Assembly (NCBI GenBank): GCA_015099395.1
Contig: AP024096.1
Coordinates: 8,101,485 to 8,165,484 of the forward strand
DNA: 64,000 bases
Reading direction: 5' to 3'
DNA from: Ktedonobacteria bacterium brp13
Lineage (GTDB): Bacteria > Chloroflexota > Ktedonobacteria > Ktedonobacterales > Ktedonobacteraceae
Shown piece after piece: positions 24,658-33,604 of this stretch. The translations under genes and the position numbers were made by a program. Within the stretch, counting starts at the first letter, position 1. Each line of letters begins with the position of its first letter. The notes beneath the pieces were generated by a model. The model saw only the letters and a program-made list of their open reading frames with translations, had not been told where the DNA came from and ran no database searches.

Positions 24658-24879
24658 ATGACAAGAGTCCTGGTCATTATCGAAAAAGGCGAAAACTCGT
24701 ATGGCGCGTATTCTCCCGATGTACCCGGCTGCGTGGCCGTTGGAGATACGAGAGAAGAAGTGGAGCAACTCATGAAAGAAGCCCTACAAGAACATCTTCA
24801 GATGATGCATGAAGAAAATCTGCCTCTCCCTCAATCTCAGACTGAGGCGGAATATATGGACATACCGCTTTCAGCATAA
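24658..24879 (+). CDS. hicB: HicB-family antitoxin
   Basis: 73 residues from ATG 24658, with the toxin stop just before it. The partial RNase H-like HicB fold is clear: MTRVLVIIEKGENSYGAYSP, DVPGCVAVGDTREEVEQLM and EALQEHLQMMHEENLPLP. There is no separate C-terminal helix-turn-helix or ribbon-helix-helix, so DNA binding may rely on the complex with HicA. It neutralises HicA directly. A 7-base inverted repeat (GGTTCTG...CAGAACC, 24891-24911) follows the gene. Confidence 0.92.
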   Translation: MTRVLVIIEKGENSYGAYSPDVPGCVAVGDTREEVEQLMKEALQEHLQMMHEENLPLPQSQTEAEYMDIPLSA

Positions 24880-25103
24880 ACGAGGCTGGGGGTTCTGGAT
24901 GTGTCAGAACCGAGAGCACAGAAGTTAACAAGAATGTGATAACAGTTTCGCTCCCCTTTCTTCTCTGTGTTAGGCCATCGCACCCACGGTCTTCAAGGCA
25001 TCCAAGCGTTGACGGCACCCAGTGCGTTGTTCTGCCAAGGAAACGTGTTACTTTATCGTGGTCTGGACCCGAAAGAATTGGCATACATGTCACATATATA
25101 AAG

Positions 25104-25202
25104 TGGCAGAGGCGTATGGGAGTCGAACCCACCAGGGACCGCGCCGAGCGGCCCCCCAGCCGTTTTGAAGACGGTGAAACCCACCGGGGCCCCTACACCT
25201 CC
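25104..25202 (-). tRNA. selC: Selenocysteine tRNA (anticodon UCA)
   Basis: 99 bases including encoded CCA. Reading the minus strand: 8-bp acceptor stem (GGAGGTGT with ACGCCTCT, G1 pairing U as a wobble), discriminator G then CCA. The anticodon loop is CTTCAAA with TCA at 25168-25166. A long variable arm GGGGCCGC-TCGGC-GCGGTCCC is followed by the T arm GTGGG-TTCGACT-CCCAT. The 8+5 stem layout and the long extra arm are diagnostic of bacterial tRNA-Sec. It implies that the organism decodes UGA as selenocysteine; no selA, selB or selD gene is seen in the window. Confidence 0.93.
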
Positions 25203-25294
25203 ATGTCACAGCGGCGTGCTGTTCTGCCGCTATTGTGCCACGCCATATATCGGCCTGTCAAGCCAATGTGCGTGAATGCAGCACTTTTTGTTGT

Positions 25295-25474
25295 TCACCG
25301 GACTTTGCATATCCAGGCGTGTGCCTGTTCCGCAGTCAATGGTGTCCCATCATCCATATAAAGAGCGACATCGGGATCAGAACCAACAGCGTAGAGGTCA
25401 GCTTCATCTGTATCTTCAAGTTGCCGTGAGAGCAGGCGCTCAGTCTCAGCGATAATTGTCGTAGCGGCACAACC
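25295..25474 (-). pseudogene. N-terminal fragment of a GNAT acetyltransferase
   Basis: On the minus strand the frame reads TTIIAETERLLSRQLEDTDE, then ADLYAVGSDPDVALYMDDGT and PLTAEQAHAWICKVR before TGA. This is the first 55 residues of a GNAT N-acetyltransferase (ETERLLLR...LYxxxSDPxVxxYM pattern). There is no usable start codon and the acetyl-CoA-binding part is missing. The fragment ends about 90 bases upstream of the tRNA-Sec gene, so the loss may relate to rearrangement at that site. Confidence 0.65.
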
Positions 25475-25486
25475 TTATATATAACT

Positions 25487-26158
25487 TTATCTTCCCAGCG
25501 CACGAATATCATCAACAGTAACATGTGTCAGATCTGTAACCATGAGTTCGGCTGCACGCAGGCCTGGCAGGTCGCGTGTTCCTGCGACACTGATACACTT
25601 CATGTTGCCAGCATGTGCCGCCTCTACGCCGTGTACGGCGTCTTCAATGACTACACAATGTGTGGGATCGACTCCTAGCTCACGAGCGGCTTTCAGGAAG
25701 ACGTCGGGGGCCGGTTTGCCATGGGGTACCGTCTCACCGGAGACGAGTGCGTTGAGGTATCTCTCCAGTCCCAATGCTTCGCTTACAACTTCGATATTTT
25801 TGACAGGTGCAGAGGAGGCCAGGGCTTGTTTGAAGCCAGCGTCACGCAGGGAGGTCAGAAGCTCAATCGCTCCGGGTAGGGCAGTGGCTTTTTCGCGAAT
25901 GCTCTTGCGATAATAGAGCTCTTTAATCTCGCCAAACTCTTTAATCTGCTCCATGTCCATTGGTCCCCACAGCATGGGAATGATCTCATCATTACGCATA
26001 CCAAAGGTCGCGTAAAATTGTTCGTCGGTGAAGGCTAGTTTCTTCTTATGAGCCAGATGATGCCAGGAGATACGATGATCTTCGCTACTATCAAGGATGA
26101 CTCCATCCAGGTCCCAGATAATAGCCTGGATCGATGTTGTTGTTGCTGCAGCGTTCAT
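25487..26158 (-). CDS. HAD-superfamily phosphatase/phosphomutase (beta-phosphoglucomutase-like)
   Basis: 223 residues from ATG 26158. HAD motif I has nucleophile Asp16 and Asp18 (IWDLDGVILDSSEDH), motif II is LASSAPVKN, the motif III Lys is in GKPAPDVFLKAA and motif IV is CVVIEDAVHGVEAA. The helical cap is of the C1 type. Such proteins hydrolyse or isomerise sugar phosphates. It stands alone between the GNAT fragment and the CoA ligase gene, so the substrate cannot be told. Confidence 0.93.
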   Translation of the reverse strand: MNAAATTTSIQAIIWDLDGVILDSSEDHRISWHHLAHKKKLAFTDEQFYATFGMRNDEIIPMLWGPMDMEQIKEFGEIKELYYRKSIREKATALPGAIELLTSLRDAGFKQALASSAPVKNIEVVSEALGLERYLNALVSGETVPHGKPAPDVFLKAARELGVDPTHCVVIEDAVHGVEAAHAGNMKCISVAGTRDLPGLRAAELMVTDLTHVTVDDIRALGR

Positions 26159-26601
26159 GTGAAATAGTGCTCCTCTATATGTTTTTATCGGTTTTCTATT
26201 TTTTCTCTAGCGATGAAAATCTTCTTCCAAATTACTGAGACGTATGCCGTGAGAACGCGCTACCACAGGGGTTTTATGCCTGTAGCAGAACCACTCCATG
26301 GACGAGTCATAGTGAGCATGGTAGAATATGGTGCGAAGCAGATGCTTGGTGAAATATGCTCTATTCTGCCTTGTGGTCAACCATACTTGAGTAGCGTGTG
26401 GTCGTAGTGAGTGTCTCAATAACGCTCTGTTCACTCAATGTTATGACGTCGCTGCTCGCCACCTTTGACGGCATGACCTTATTTTTTCTTGTATTGATAC
26501 TATCATATTCTTGTGTGTTGTATGAAGCGTAGGTTGTGTGGTAGCAGGGCCATGGAGGTGCACTTTTACAATATGCGCTATGGATATTGGAGGAACTCTC
26601 A
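26159..26601. other. Intergenic region between divergent genes
   Basis: 443 bases between the HAD gene (minus) and the CoA ligase (plus). Short frames are open on both strands but lack ribosome sites and family resemblance. The CoA ligase promoter is presumably in the AT-rich part near 26480-26530; no clean hexamer pair can be assigned. Confidence 0.35.
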
Positions 26602-27948
26602 GTGGTAAGTAATCGTACGTTCTTTAATGAAGAGATAGAGACCCTTCCAAAGGAGAAGTTACAGGCACTGCAATTGGAGCGTCTCCAGGCGGTGGTTGCA
26701 CGTGCTTATAGTCAAAATCAATTTTATCGCAATCTCTATGATGAAGCTGGTGTGAAGCCATCAGATATACAATCGTTAGATGACATTAGAAAACTTCCCT
26801 TTTTAGAAAAGAAGACGGTTCGTGCGGCTTATCCGATGGGGATGGCTTTGAAGCCAGCTGGCAGTGAGGGTGGTGTGCTTCAGATGCATGCGACCAGTGG
26901 GACAACGGGCAAGAGCGTACCAGTTTTTGCGACCAAAAAAGATATTGAGCGCTGGGCCGATCTGAATGCTCGTGAACTCTGGATGATCGGTATGCGTCCA
27001 GGTGACGTACTGATGAACTGCTACGGCTATGGGATGCCCACGGGTGGTTTTGGCTTTCATTACGGGGCGATGGCGATGGATGTTATGGCTATCCCGATGG
27101 GCTCTGATGCGCGTCAGTATGAGCGTATGTTTGATTTTATTCGCGATTTTAATGTAACTGCTTTTTGTATGACACCTTCAGTTGGCCTCTATCTTGGCAA
27201 TAAAGCGGCTGAGATGGGGATTGATTTTAAGGATACGAAGCTGAAGTATGGCCTCTTCGGCGCGGAACCATGGCCCTGGGAGACACGCCAGAAGATCGAG
27301 TCATTGCTGAATATCACTGCATTTGATGAGTTTGGGATGACCGAGTTCCTTGGCCCTGGTATGACCTGTGAGTGCGAGGAGCGCGATGGGATGCACGCCT
27401 GGGCAGATTCGTTTCTGGTTGAGTGTATCAATCCAGAGACCGGTGAGCCGGTTGCGGAGGGTCAGGATGGTGAACTGGTCTGGACGTGGTTGACCAGCGA
27501 AGGAACGGCGATGATCCGTTATCGAAGCCGTGATCTGTCTCGTGTCTGGTGGGATGAGCGTTGCTCTTGTGGTCGTACGCATCCTAAGATCGGTGCAATT
27601 AAAGGTCGTTCGGATGATGCCGTCTCTATTCGTGGTTTGATCGTCTTCCCCAGCCAGATCGAGTCAGCGCTCGTGCAATTCCCTGAGACCGCTGCAAATT
27701 TCCGTATTATCGTCGACCGCAAAAACGACCTGGATACGTTTGATCTAAAGGTGGAGATCAAGGATGCGACACTGTTGGAAGATGCCGAGCAAGCCAGCGG
27801 CCTGCAAAAGCGTATGGCCGCTGCGGTCAAGTCGGTGACCGGTAATACTCCCAAAGTTGAGCTGTTACCCGCTGATAGTCTGCCGCGTGCAACTGGCGGT
27901 GAATCAAAAACTGCCAGCGCGCGTGTTGAAGATCGCCGCAAAAAATAG
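26602..27948 (+). CDS. Phenylacetate-CoA ligase family (PaaK-like) adenylate-forming enzyme
   Basis: 448 residues from GTG 26602, with TTGGAGGAAC 7 bases upstream; the in-frame TTG at 26587 overlaps that site. The AMP-binding motif is HATSGTTGKSVPV, followed by YGYGMPTGGFGFHYG, LFGAEPW and DEFGMTEF. A cysteine pair region (GMTCECEE and CSCGRTHPKIG) is typical of PaaK proteins. The C-terminal domain ends with LPRATGGESKTASARVEDRR. It activates aryl or other carboxylic acids to CoA thioesters with ATP. No paa catabolic genes are nearby, so the acid is unknown. Confidence 0.92.
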   Translation: MVSNRTFFNEEIETLPKEKLQALQLERLQAVVARAYSQNQFYRNLYDEAGVKPSDIQSLDDIRKLPFLEKKTVRAAYPMGMALKPAGSEGGVLQMHATSGTTGKSVPVFATKKDIERWADLNARELWMIGMRPGDVLMNCYGYGMPTGGFGFHYGAMAMDVMAIPMGSDARQYERMFDFIRDFNVTAFCMTPSVGLYLGNKAAEMGIDFKDTKLKYGLFGAEPWPWETRQKIESLLNITAFDEFGMTEFLGPGMTCECEERDGMHAWADSFLVECINPETGEPVAEGQDGELVWTWLTSEGTAMIRYRSRDLSRVWWDERCSCGRTHPKIGAIKGRSDDAVSIRGLIVFPSQIESALVQFPETAANFRIIVDRKNDLDTFDLKVEIKDATLLEDAEQASGLQKRMAAAVKSVTGNTPKVELLPADSLPRATGGESKTASARVEDRRKK

Positions 27949-28126
27949 CGTGAACGCTTGAACGTTCGATTACTCATAAGCTCATATCGTTTTGTATTGC
28001 CATAAGATGAAACTTGCTCGGTAGCTGTGTAAAATGTAGGCAACGCGCGGGTGAGAACTCTTAAGAGAGGGCAAGAGAAGCCAATCGGTGGTTTCTTTTG
28101 CCCTATACGCGTGCGCGATTGCGTAC

Positions 28127-28155
28127 TTGCTATCAGCAACTGATACTGTTATAAT
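28127..28155 (+). promoter_or_regulatory. Sigma70-type promoter for the MiaB-like gene
   Basis: TTGCTA (28127-28132), 17 bases, then TATAAT (28150-28155), giving a predicted start about 80 bases before the coding region at 28242. Confidence 0.6.
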
Positions 28156-28241
28156 ACCGTCCATCTTAGAATAAGGGCGAGTAGGTAAGCGCAATCCCAT
28201 ATGCTACGACACAAGCTATTGATGCTCGAAGAGAGGCACTG

Positions 28242-29801
28242 ATGATGACCACCACAGTAACAAGCATTCCCCAGGGAAAGTATCATATTTGGACAGTCGG
28301 CTGTCAGATGAATCTGGCCGACTCTCAGCGTATCCAGTCAATGCTTGATGAATTAGGATGGGAAGAGGCCAGCATGGATCAGGCGAACCTGGTGGTACTC
28401 AATACCTGTAGTGTGCGCCAGGCTCCTGAAGACAAGGCTCATAATCTGTTAGCGAATTTGCGACGTGCGAAAGCGCAACGTAGTGATTTATTGGTGGCAT
28501 TGATGGGCTGTATGATTGGTAATCAAAAGACCATTGATGCGTTGAGCAAACGTTATCCACATATCGATCTCTATCTGAAGGTTGAGCACGCTGATATTTT
28601 GCCGCGTTTCCTTGAGGAACGTTGGACTCCTATCTCGGGTGCCGGCTATCTCGACATCGACTTCAGACCCGAACTGGACCCCTATGCGTCTGCTGCCATG
28701 ACTGGCAATGGAGATCTTGCGACAGAGGAGGCGTGCCCGGCTCCTGTCTCTACTACACAACCAACGCCATTGACCGTACCTACGTTTGCAACCTCGCTGT
28801 CGCGTCAGGGGAAAGCGAATGTCTTGCCGATGGCGATTACTCCTAAACCGGGTGAGCGCATTGCTCACTATCCTACCAGGATTGAGCCTGCAAAGGCGAG
28901 TCCATTAGCCTGGTTACCGATTGTGCTGGGATGTAATAAGGTCTGTACGTACTGTATTGTTCCCTACCGTCGTGGTCGTGAGCGTAGCCGTCCTCTGGAT
29001 GAACTGATGCTAGAGGCTCGCTCGCTGGTAGAGAAGGGTGCAAAAGAGTTGACGTTATTGGGGCAGACGGTTGAGGCGTATGGACTGGATTTGCCAGAGA
29101 AGCCTGATCTTGCCGATCTGATGACTCAGCTCAGTACTATCGATGGTTTAGCGCGTATTCGTTTTATGACCTCGTATCCCCGCCATATGACGGATAGTAT
29201 GTTTGAGCGTATGGCGCATCTACCAAAGGTCTGTGAGCATCTGAATATCCCTGTACAGTCTGGCGATGATGCGATGTTGAAGAGGATGAAGCGTGGCTAT
29301 ACTCTGGATGAATATGTAGAGCGTATTGAACGTGTACGCGAATTATGGCCGACTATTACATTGTCAACCGATATTATCGTTGGTTTTTGTGGTGAGACAG
29401 AAGAAGAGTTCCAGCACACACTTGATCTTCTGGAGAAGATTCGTTTTGATGTAGTGCATGTAGCTGCTTACTCTGTGCGTCCTGGCACCGTTGCTTCGCG
29501 CTGGGATGATGACATTCCTCTGGCAGAGAAGAAGCGCCGTCTCCATGCGCTAGAAGATGTGCAAGCTAAGATTGCTCTGGAGATCAACCAGAGTTATGTT
29601 GGTCGTGTTGAAGAGGTAATGGTTGAGGATACCAACTATATGCATGGCATCAAGCAGTTTAAAGGACACAATCGGGCGAATAAATGGATCTTCTTCCCAG
29701 CCCCGGAGACTGCGCAAGACGTCCAGGCAGGTGATATGTTTCAGGTGCGTATTGAGAGAGCGACGGCCTGGTCTCTACAGGGTTGCGCCGTTAGGATATA
29801 A
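28242..29801 (+). CDS. miaB: MiaB-type tRNA 2-methylthio-N6-isopentenyladenosine synthase
   Basis: 519 residues, ATG 28242 behind AAGAGAGGCAC. The UPF0004 domain has the three cluster Cys (Cys21 in TVGCQMN, Cys56 in NTCSVR, Cys90 in LMGCM). The radical SAM cluster has Cys231, Cys235 and Cys238 (GCNKVCTYCIVPYRRGRE). A TRAM-like end follows. It adds the 2-methylthio group to i6A37 of tRNAs reading codons starting with U. About 70 extra residues (roughly 134-215, Pro/Thr/Ala-rich) separate the two domains, making it longer than usual for MiaB. A TPR gene follows after 55 bases. Confidence 0.93.
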   Translation: MMTTTVTSIPQGKYHIWTVGCQMNLADSQRIQSMLDELGWEEASMDQANLVVLNTCSVRQAPEDKAHNLLANLRRAKAQRSDLLVALMGCMIGNQKTIDALSKRYPHIDLYLKVEHADILPRFLEERWTPISGAGYLDIDFRPELDPYASAAMTGNGDLATEEACPAPVSTTQPTPLTVPTFATSLSRQGKANVLPMAITPKPGERIAHYPTRIEPAKASPLAWLPIVLGCNKVCTYCIVPYRRGRERSRPLDELMLEARSLVEKGAKELTLLGQTVEAYGLDLPEKPDLADLMTQLSTIDGLARIRFMTSYPRHMTDSMFERMAHLPKVCEHLNIPVQSGDDAMLKRMKRGYTLDEYVERIERVRELWPTITLSTDIIVGFCGETEEEFQHTLDLLEKIRFDVVHVAAYSVRPGTVASRWDDDIPLAEKKRRLHALEDVQAKIALEINQSYVGRVEEVMVEDTNYMHGIKQFKGHNRANKWIFFPAPETAQDVQAGDMFQVRIERATAWSLQGCAVRI

Positions 29802-29856
29802 TATGCAAGCTAGAAGCTAGAATGAACGAAATTCCACGTAGGTGGAGGAGGTTTTG

Positions 29857-30684
29857 ATGACGCAAGCACTCACGGGCGAGGAGAAAGCCCGTTTAAAAAA
29901 GCAGTGGACAGATCTTGCTGTGAAGCTGGCGCAAGAAGGACAATGGGAAGAAGCTGTCAATACCAACAAAAACATTGTAAATATCTTTCCCCAGGAGCCG
30001 GATGCCTATAATCGTCTTGGTAAAGCGTATAGCGAATTAGGCTACTATGCTGAGGCGCGACAGGCCTATACGTTAACCATGAAGTATAGCCCCAACAATA
30101 GCATTGCCAGGAAGAATCTCGATCGGCTGCAGACATTGCCTGATAGGGCTCCGACTGCGGCTCCTATGGGTGCCGGGCATCGGATTGATCCCCGACTCTT
30201 CATCGAGGAGACAGGCAAGACCGGTGTAACAACGCTGATCAACCTTGCTCCTGCCTCCGTACTCTCGCGTGTGAGCCGTGGTGACCGGGTAAATCTGGTG
30301 CGCGATGGACATCGTTTGCAGGCCTGCACCGCCGGTGGCGAGGTCATTGGGCAGGTTGAGCCGCGTCTGGCCGCTCGCTTGATCGATTTTATTAGCCGTG
30401 GCAATCAGTATGCCGCCGGTATTCTGGCGATTGACTCCAGCGTAGTGCGCTTGAATATGCGCGAAGAGTATCAGTCCCCGGATACATACGGAGAGGTGAG
30501 CTTCCCATCCCAGGGTGCTAACGAGACTATCCGCGCTTACATCAAAGATTCAATGTTGCGCCATGATCGTGAGGATGACGACGACCTGGGGACAGATGAT
30601 GAGTACTATGATGGTGGTGATGACGGCGACGATATGAGCGAGTTTGACTTTGAAAATACTGACGGGAATAATACAGAAGAGTAA
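29857..30684 (+). CDS. TPR protein with acidic C-terminal tail
   Basis: 275 residues from ATG 29857, preceded by GGTGGAGGAGG. Residues about 20-95 form two to three TPR units (WEEAVNTNKNIVNIFPQEPD, AYNRLGKAYSELGYYAEAR). A compact beta-rich region follows (VNLVRDGHRLQACTAGGEVI, LAIDSSVVRLNM). The last 45 residues are almost entirely Asp/Glu/Gly/Tyr, a disordered acidic tail. It probably shares the miaB transcript. Function unknown; it may be a scaffold or chaperone-like adaptor. Confidence 0.8.
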   Translation: MTQALTGEEKARLKKQWTDLAVKLAQEGQWEEAVNTNKNIVNIFPQEPDAYNRLGKAYSELGYYAEARQAYTLTMKYSPNNSIARKNLDRLQTLPDRAPTAAPMGAGHRIDPRLFIEETGKTGVTTLINLAPASVLSRVSRGDRVNLVRDGHRLQACTAGGEVIGQVEPRLAARLIDFISRGNQYAAGILAIDSSVVRLNMREEYQSPDTYGEVSFPSQGANETIRAYIKDSMLRHDREDDDDLGTDDEYYDGGDDGDDMSEFDFENTDGNNTEE

Positions 30685-30857
30685 TCGTGACGATGCTCGT
30701 GTATTATGTAAGGATGACCTTTACTCTACTATATACCGGAAGTAACTTGAAGGAGTATAATAGGTGCTAGATATTCCTCATCTATGCAGGGTATTTGGTG
30801 AGTAAGGACTTCGCCGTAGATCTTGTTACAACATTGATAAGAAAATTGGTATAAAGC

Positions 30858-32483
30858 GTGAGTGTTATGAGCGGTCAATCTCAATCATCCGCCTCCGTAC
30901 GGAATATTTTGACGCTGCTCGCCTCACGGGACGCACAGTTAGTGGCTGGAGGGGGAGGCCTGGAGCGTCGAGTCACGTGGGCGTGCCGCATGCGTGCGCG
31001 TCTTCCTGCCTTCGAAAGCATTCAGGGCGGCGAGTTAGCGTTGCTAAATCTGTCGCGGTTAAGTCAATTAAACGAAACCCTTCCCCACTTGCTGAACGTG
31101 TTGCACCAGGCAGGTGTCTCTGTTGTTGGTGTAGCCGCTCCATCAATACATGCATTGGGGAGCGAGGCAATCGAGTTTGCCGACCAGATGAACCTGCCTT
31201 TGCTACTCCTCCCCAACAATGCACTCCTTGAAGAAGTTATGCGTGAGGTCATCACTTTTGTGGTGAGCTTTCGTGGCGAGACCGAGCGTAAAGCGGCAGA
31301 GATTGCTAACCAATTGATGCAATTGAGCCTTCAGGGTGCGGGCATTCAAGGTGTCTGTGAGCACCTTGCCAACAGCCGTGGTAAGTGGGTTGTTGTGCAG
31401 GATGCAGATCAACATGTGCGTTTGCAGGTTGCGCCTGCCCATTTTCCGCCTCTGCACCTACCATCTCCGTTTACTGATGAGCAGTTGCGTCTGCAGGGGC
31501 TTGCTCGTGTTGCGGAACCAATCCCCAGTAGCCGTCATGAAATCGTTGGTCATCTCTCGTTGATCGGTAATGAGAGCGATTTTGATTACCTGGAACGTAT
31601 TGTCCTGAATCAGGTTACGCCAATTATTGCAATCGAATTCGCACGCGAACGTGATCGTAGTGAGGTCGAGAATCGCTACCAGGTAGAGGCATTTACCGAT
31701 GTCTTGCAGGGACACTATCAGCAGCCTGATGAGATGATGGCCCGTGCGCGTCTGCTCGGTTACGATCTCACCACCTCACAGATTGTCGTGATCTTTGAGA
31801 TCTCGCCCGATGAGCGCGATTTCCCTTCGAGTAGCAATGCACAATGGGGCAAACGTATTCGTGATGAGCTTATGCGTGAGTGGCCTGGCTCCTGGGTGTT
31901 GACTGAGACTCGTCGCATCACTGCAATATTGCCGTTGCCAGCTTTCGATGAGAACCTTGAAGTTGAACGTGAGTACGAGAATACGTGGTATACACGCCTT
32001 GAACGTATGATGAACCGCATCTCTTCGTATCGCAGCAACGGTTCACGTCCTCCTCAGTATTCATGTGGCATGGGGCGTATCGCCAGTTCATTGGCGTATA
32101 TTACGCAGGCTCACCGCGAGGCATTACAGGCTCTTGAGATTGGACGGCGGCTCTTTGGTGAGGGGAAACTGCATTCTTTTTCACGATTAGGTATCTACCG
32201 CCTGCTCTTCCACCTCAATGGTCATAGTGAGCTTGATGATTTCTATATCGAGACGCTGGAACCCTTGCTCGCTCATGATAGTACCTATATCGAGACACTT
32301 GAGGGCTTCTTCCGCTGTAATGGCAACTTGAGCGAGATGGCTCGCACTATGCACTTCCATCGTAACTCGCTCCTCTATCGTTTGAACCGCATCGAGTCAC
32401 TACTTGGGCGCTCGCTAGAGGACCCAGAATTGCGCCTCTCCTTACAGATCGCGCTCAAGATTCACCATTTAAAGAACCATTAG
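30858..32483 (+). CDS. PucR-family transcriptional regulator
   Basis: 541 residues from GTG 30858; an ATG at 30867 is also possible and neither has a strong site. The N-terminal PucR domain (VRNILTLL, GGGGLERRVTWACRM, GGELALLNL) is followed by a GAF-like middle and a GGDEF-like CdaR region (QIVVIFEISPDERDF). The C-terminal helix-turn-helix reads FFRCNGNLSEMARTMHFHRN and SLLYRLNRIESLLGR. Members control catabolic genes in response to small effectors, often purines or amino acids. No target operon is adjacent, so the effector is unknown. Confidence 0.9.
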   Translation: MSVMSGQSQSSASVRNILTLLASRDAQLVAGGGGLERRVTWACRMRARLPAFESIQGGELALLNLSRLSQLNETLPHLLNVLHQAGVSVVGVAAPSIHALGSEAIEFADQMNLPLLLLPNNALLEEVMREVITFVVSFRGETERKAAEIANQLMQLSLQGAGIQGVCEHLANSRGKWVVVQDADQHVRLQVAPAHFPPLHLPSPFTDEQLRLQGLARVAEPIPSSRHEIVGHLSLIGNESDFDYLERIVLNQVTPIIAIEFARERDRSEVENRYQVEAFTDVLQGHYQQPDEMMARARLLGYDLTTSQIVVIFEISPDERDFPSSSNAQWGKRIRDELMREWPGSWVLTETRRITAILPLPAFDENLEVEREYENTWYTRLERMMNRISSYRSNGSRPPQYSCGMGRIASSLAYITQAHREALQALEIGRRLFGEGKLHSFSRLGIYRLLFHLNGHSELDDFYIETLEPLLAHDSTYIETLEGFFRCNGNLSEMARTMHFHRNSLLYRLNRIESLLGRSLEDPELRLSLQIALKIHHLKNH

Positions 32484-32536
32484 CTGCTGTAAAGGGATAA
32501 TAGATAGCTCGCTGTCCTGCTATACACTCTCTTGTA

Positions 32537-33604
32537 CTAATGAGAGATGACTTTGCCTCCTGCTGCCTTCAATAAGCGATCTCTTACTGCCAATCCCAGT
32601 CCCTGTTGTGAGAAAGTACGACAGAGGATAACCTGTACGCCTGCCTCTTCCAGTGTGCGTAACCCTGCAAAGAGTCGGGTTGCTACCTGTGCATTTGTTT
32701 TACCCAGAAGATAGAGTTCGGCACCGCTCTCTTGAAATGTAGGGAGATCTTCATCAGCCAGTAAGAGACCAACGCGTTCACCCTGTTGTTGGCGTTGTAC
32801 GATCTCTCGCTGCATCAACGCGCGCATCTCTTCGACGTTGCCTTCGACAAGATAGGTAGGAATGTGCGGCGAATAATGAATAAGCATCTGCCCTGGTGCT
32901 GCTAGCTCCTGCTTTTCCTGTTCACCCGTCTGGTTATTTCTTGCTTCAGGTGATTGCACCTGTGGTAGCACACTTTGTAGGGCCTCCAGGCTAATACCAC
33001 CAGGGCGTAGAATAGTTGGAATCTCGCTACACAGGTTCAGAACAGTTGATTCTACACCTACTGAGCAAGGACCACCATCCAGGATTAAAGGTACTCGTCC
33101 GTTGAGATCAGCATAGGCATGCTGGGCGGTTGTTGGACTGACATGCATAAAACGGTTGGCACTAGGGGCAGCGATCGGGAGTGCTGCGGCGCGTAGCAAG
33201 GCACGGGCGACTGGATGTGATGGCATGCGAATCGCTACATTGGGGAGACCTGCCGTAACCAGTCCTGGAATGTTCTGGTTGGCTGGTAGGATTATTGTGA
33301 GTGGTCCGGGCCAGAATGTATGAGCCAGGCGCAGTGCGTTCTCTGGTACATGCGTGACCAGAGTATATAACTCTTCAAGTTCGGCGATATGAACAATGAG
33401 AGGATCGCTAAATGGACGTGCCTTGGCGGCAAAGATCTGCTCGACAGCTTGTGTTTCTAGCGCATTGGCTCCCAGTCCATAGACGGTCTCGGTCGGGAAT
33501 ACAACGAGCTGGCCGTTGCGCAAGAGCGCGGCTGCGTGTTCGATCGTCTCTTCGTCCGGCTGTAATGGATCAATTGGAATAACGATTGTTTCTCTGTGTT
33601 GCAT
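32537..33604 (-). CDS. L-threonylcarbamoyladenylate synthase (Sua5 type)
   Basis: 355 residues from ATG 33604 (MQHRETIVIPIDPLQ); the frame is open to 33712, but the extension is unlike the family. The YrdC domain has VVFPTETVYGLGANAL, KARPFSDPLIVHI, PGPLTIIL and PSANRFMHVSPTTA. The linker and C-terminal Sua5 domain follow (PGQMLIHYSPHIPTYLV, VRDRLLKAAGG). It makes threonylcarbamoyl-AMP from Thr, bicarbonate and ATP for t6A37 of ANN-decoding tRNAs. Length fits Sua5 (about 345) rather than TsaC. Together with MiaB it is the second A37 modification gene within 5 kb. Confidence 0.93.
   Translation of the reverse strand: MQHRETIVIPIDPLQPDEETIEHAAALLRNGQLVVFPTETVYGLGANALETQAVEQIFAAKARPFSDPLIVHIAELEELYTLVTHVPENALRLAHTFWPGPLTIILPANQNIPGLVTAGLPNVAIRMPSHPVARALLRAAALPIAAPSANRFMHVSPTTAQHAYADLNGRVPLILDGGPCSVGVESTVLNLCSEIPTILRPGGISLEALQSVLPQVQSPEARNNQTGEQEKQELAAPGQMLIHYSPHIPTYLVEGNVEEMRALMQREIVQRQQQGERVGLLLADEDLPTFQESGAELYLLGKTNAQVATRLFAGLRTLEEAGVQVILCRTFSQQGLGLAVRDRLLKAAGGKVISH

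Noticed and set aside
25104..25202. Duplicate of the tRNA-Sec 3' end as an attachment site
   Set aside because: I searched by eye for another copy of the last 20 bases and found none in the window, so no att pair can be claimed.
26207..26434. Short frames on both strands between the HAD and CoA-ligase genes
   Set aside because: No ribosome site; a vague likeness of the minus frame to glycosyltransferases is too weak to support.
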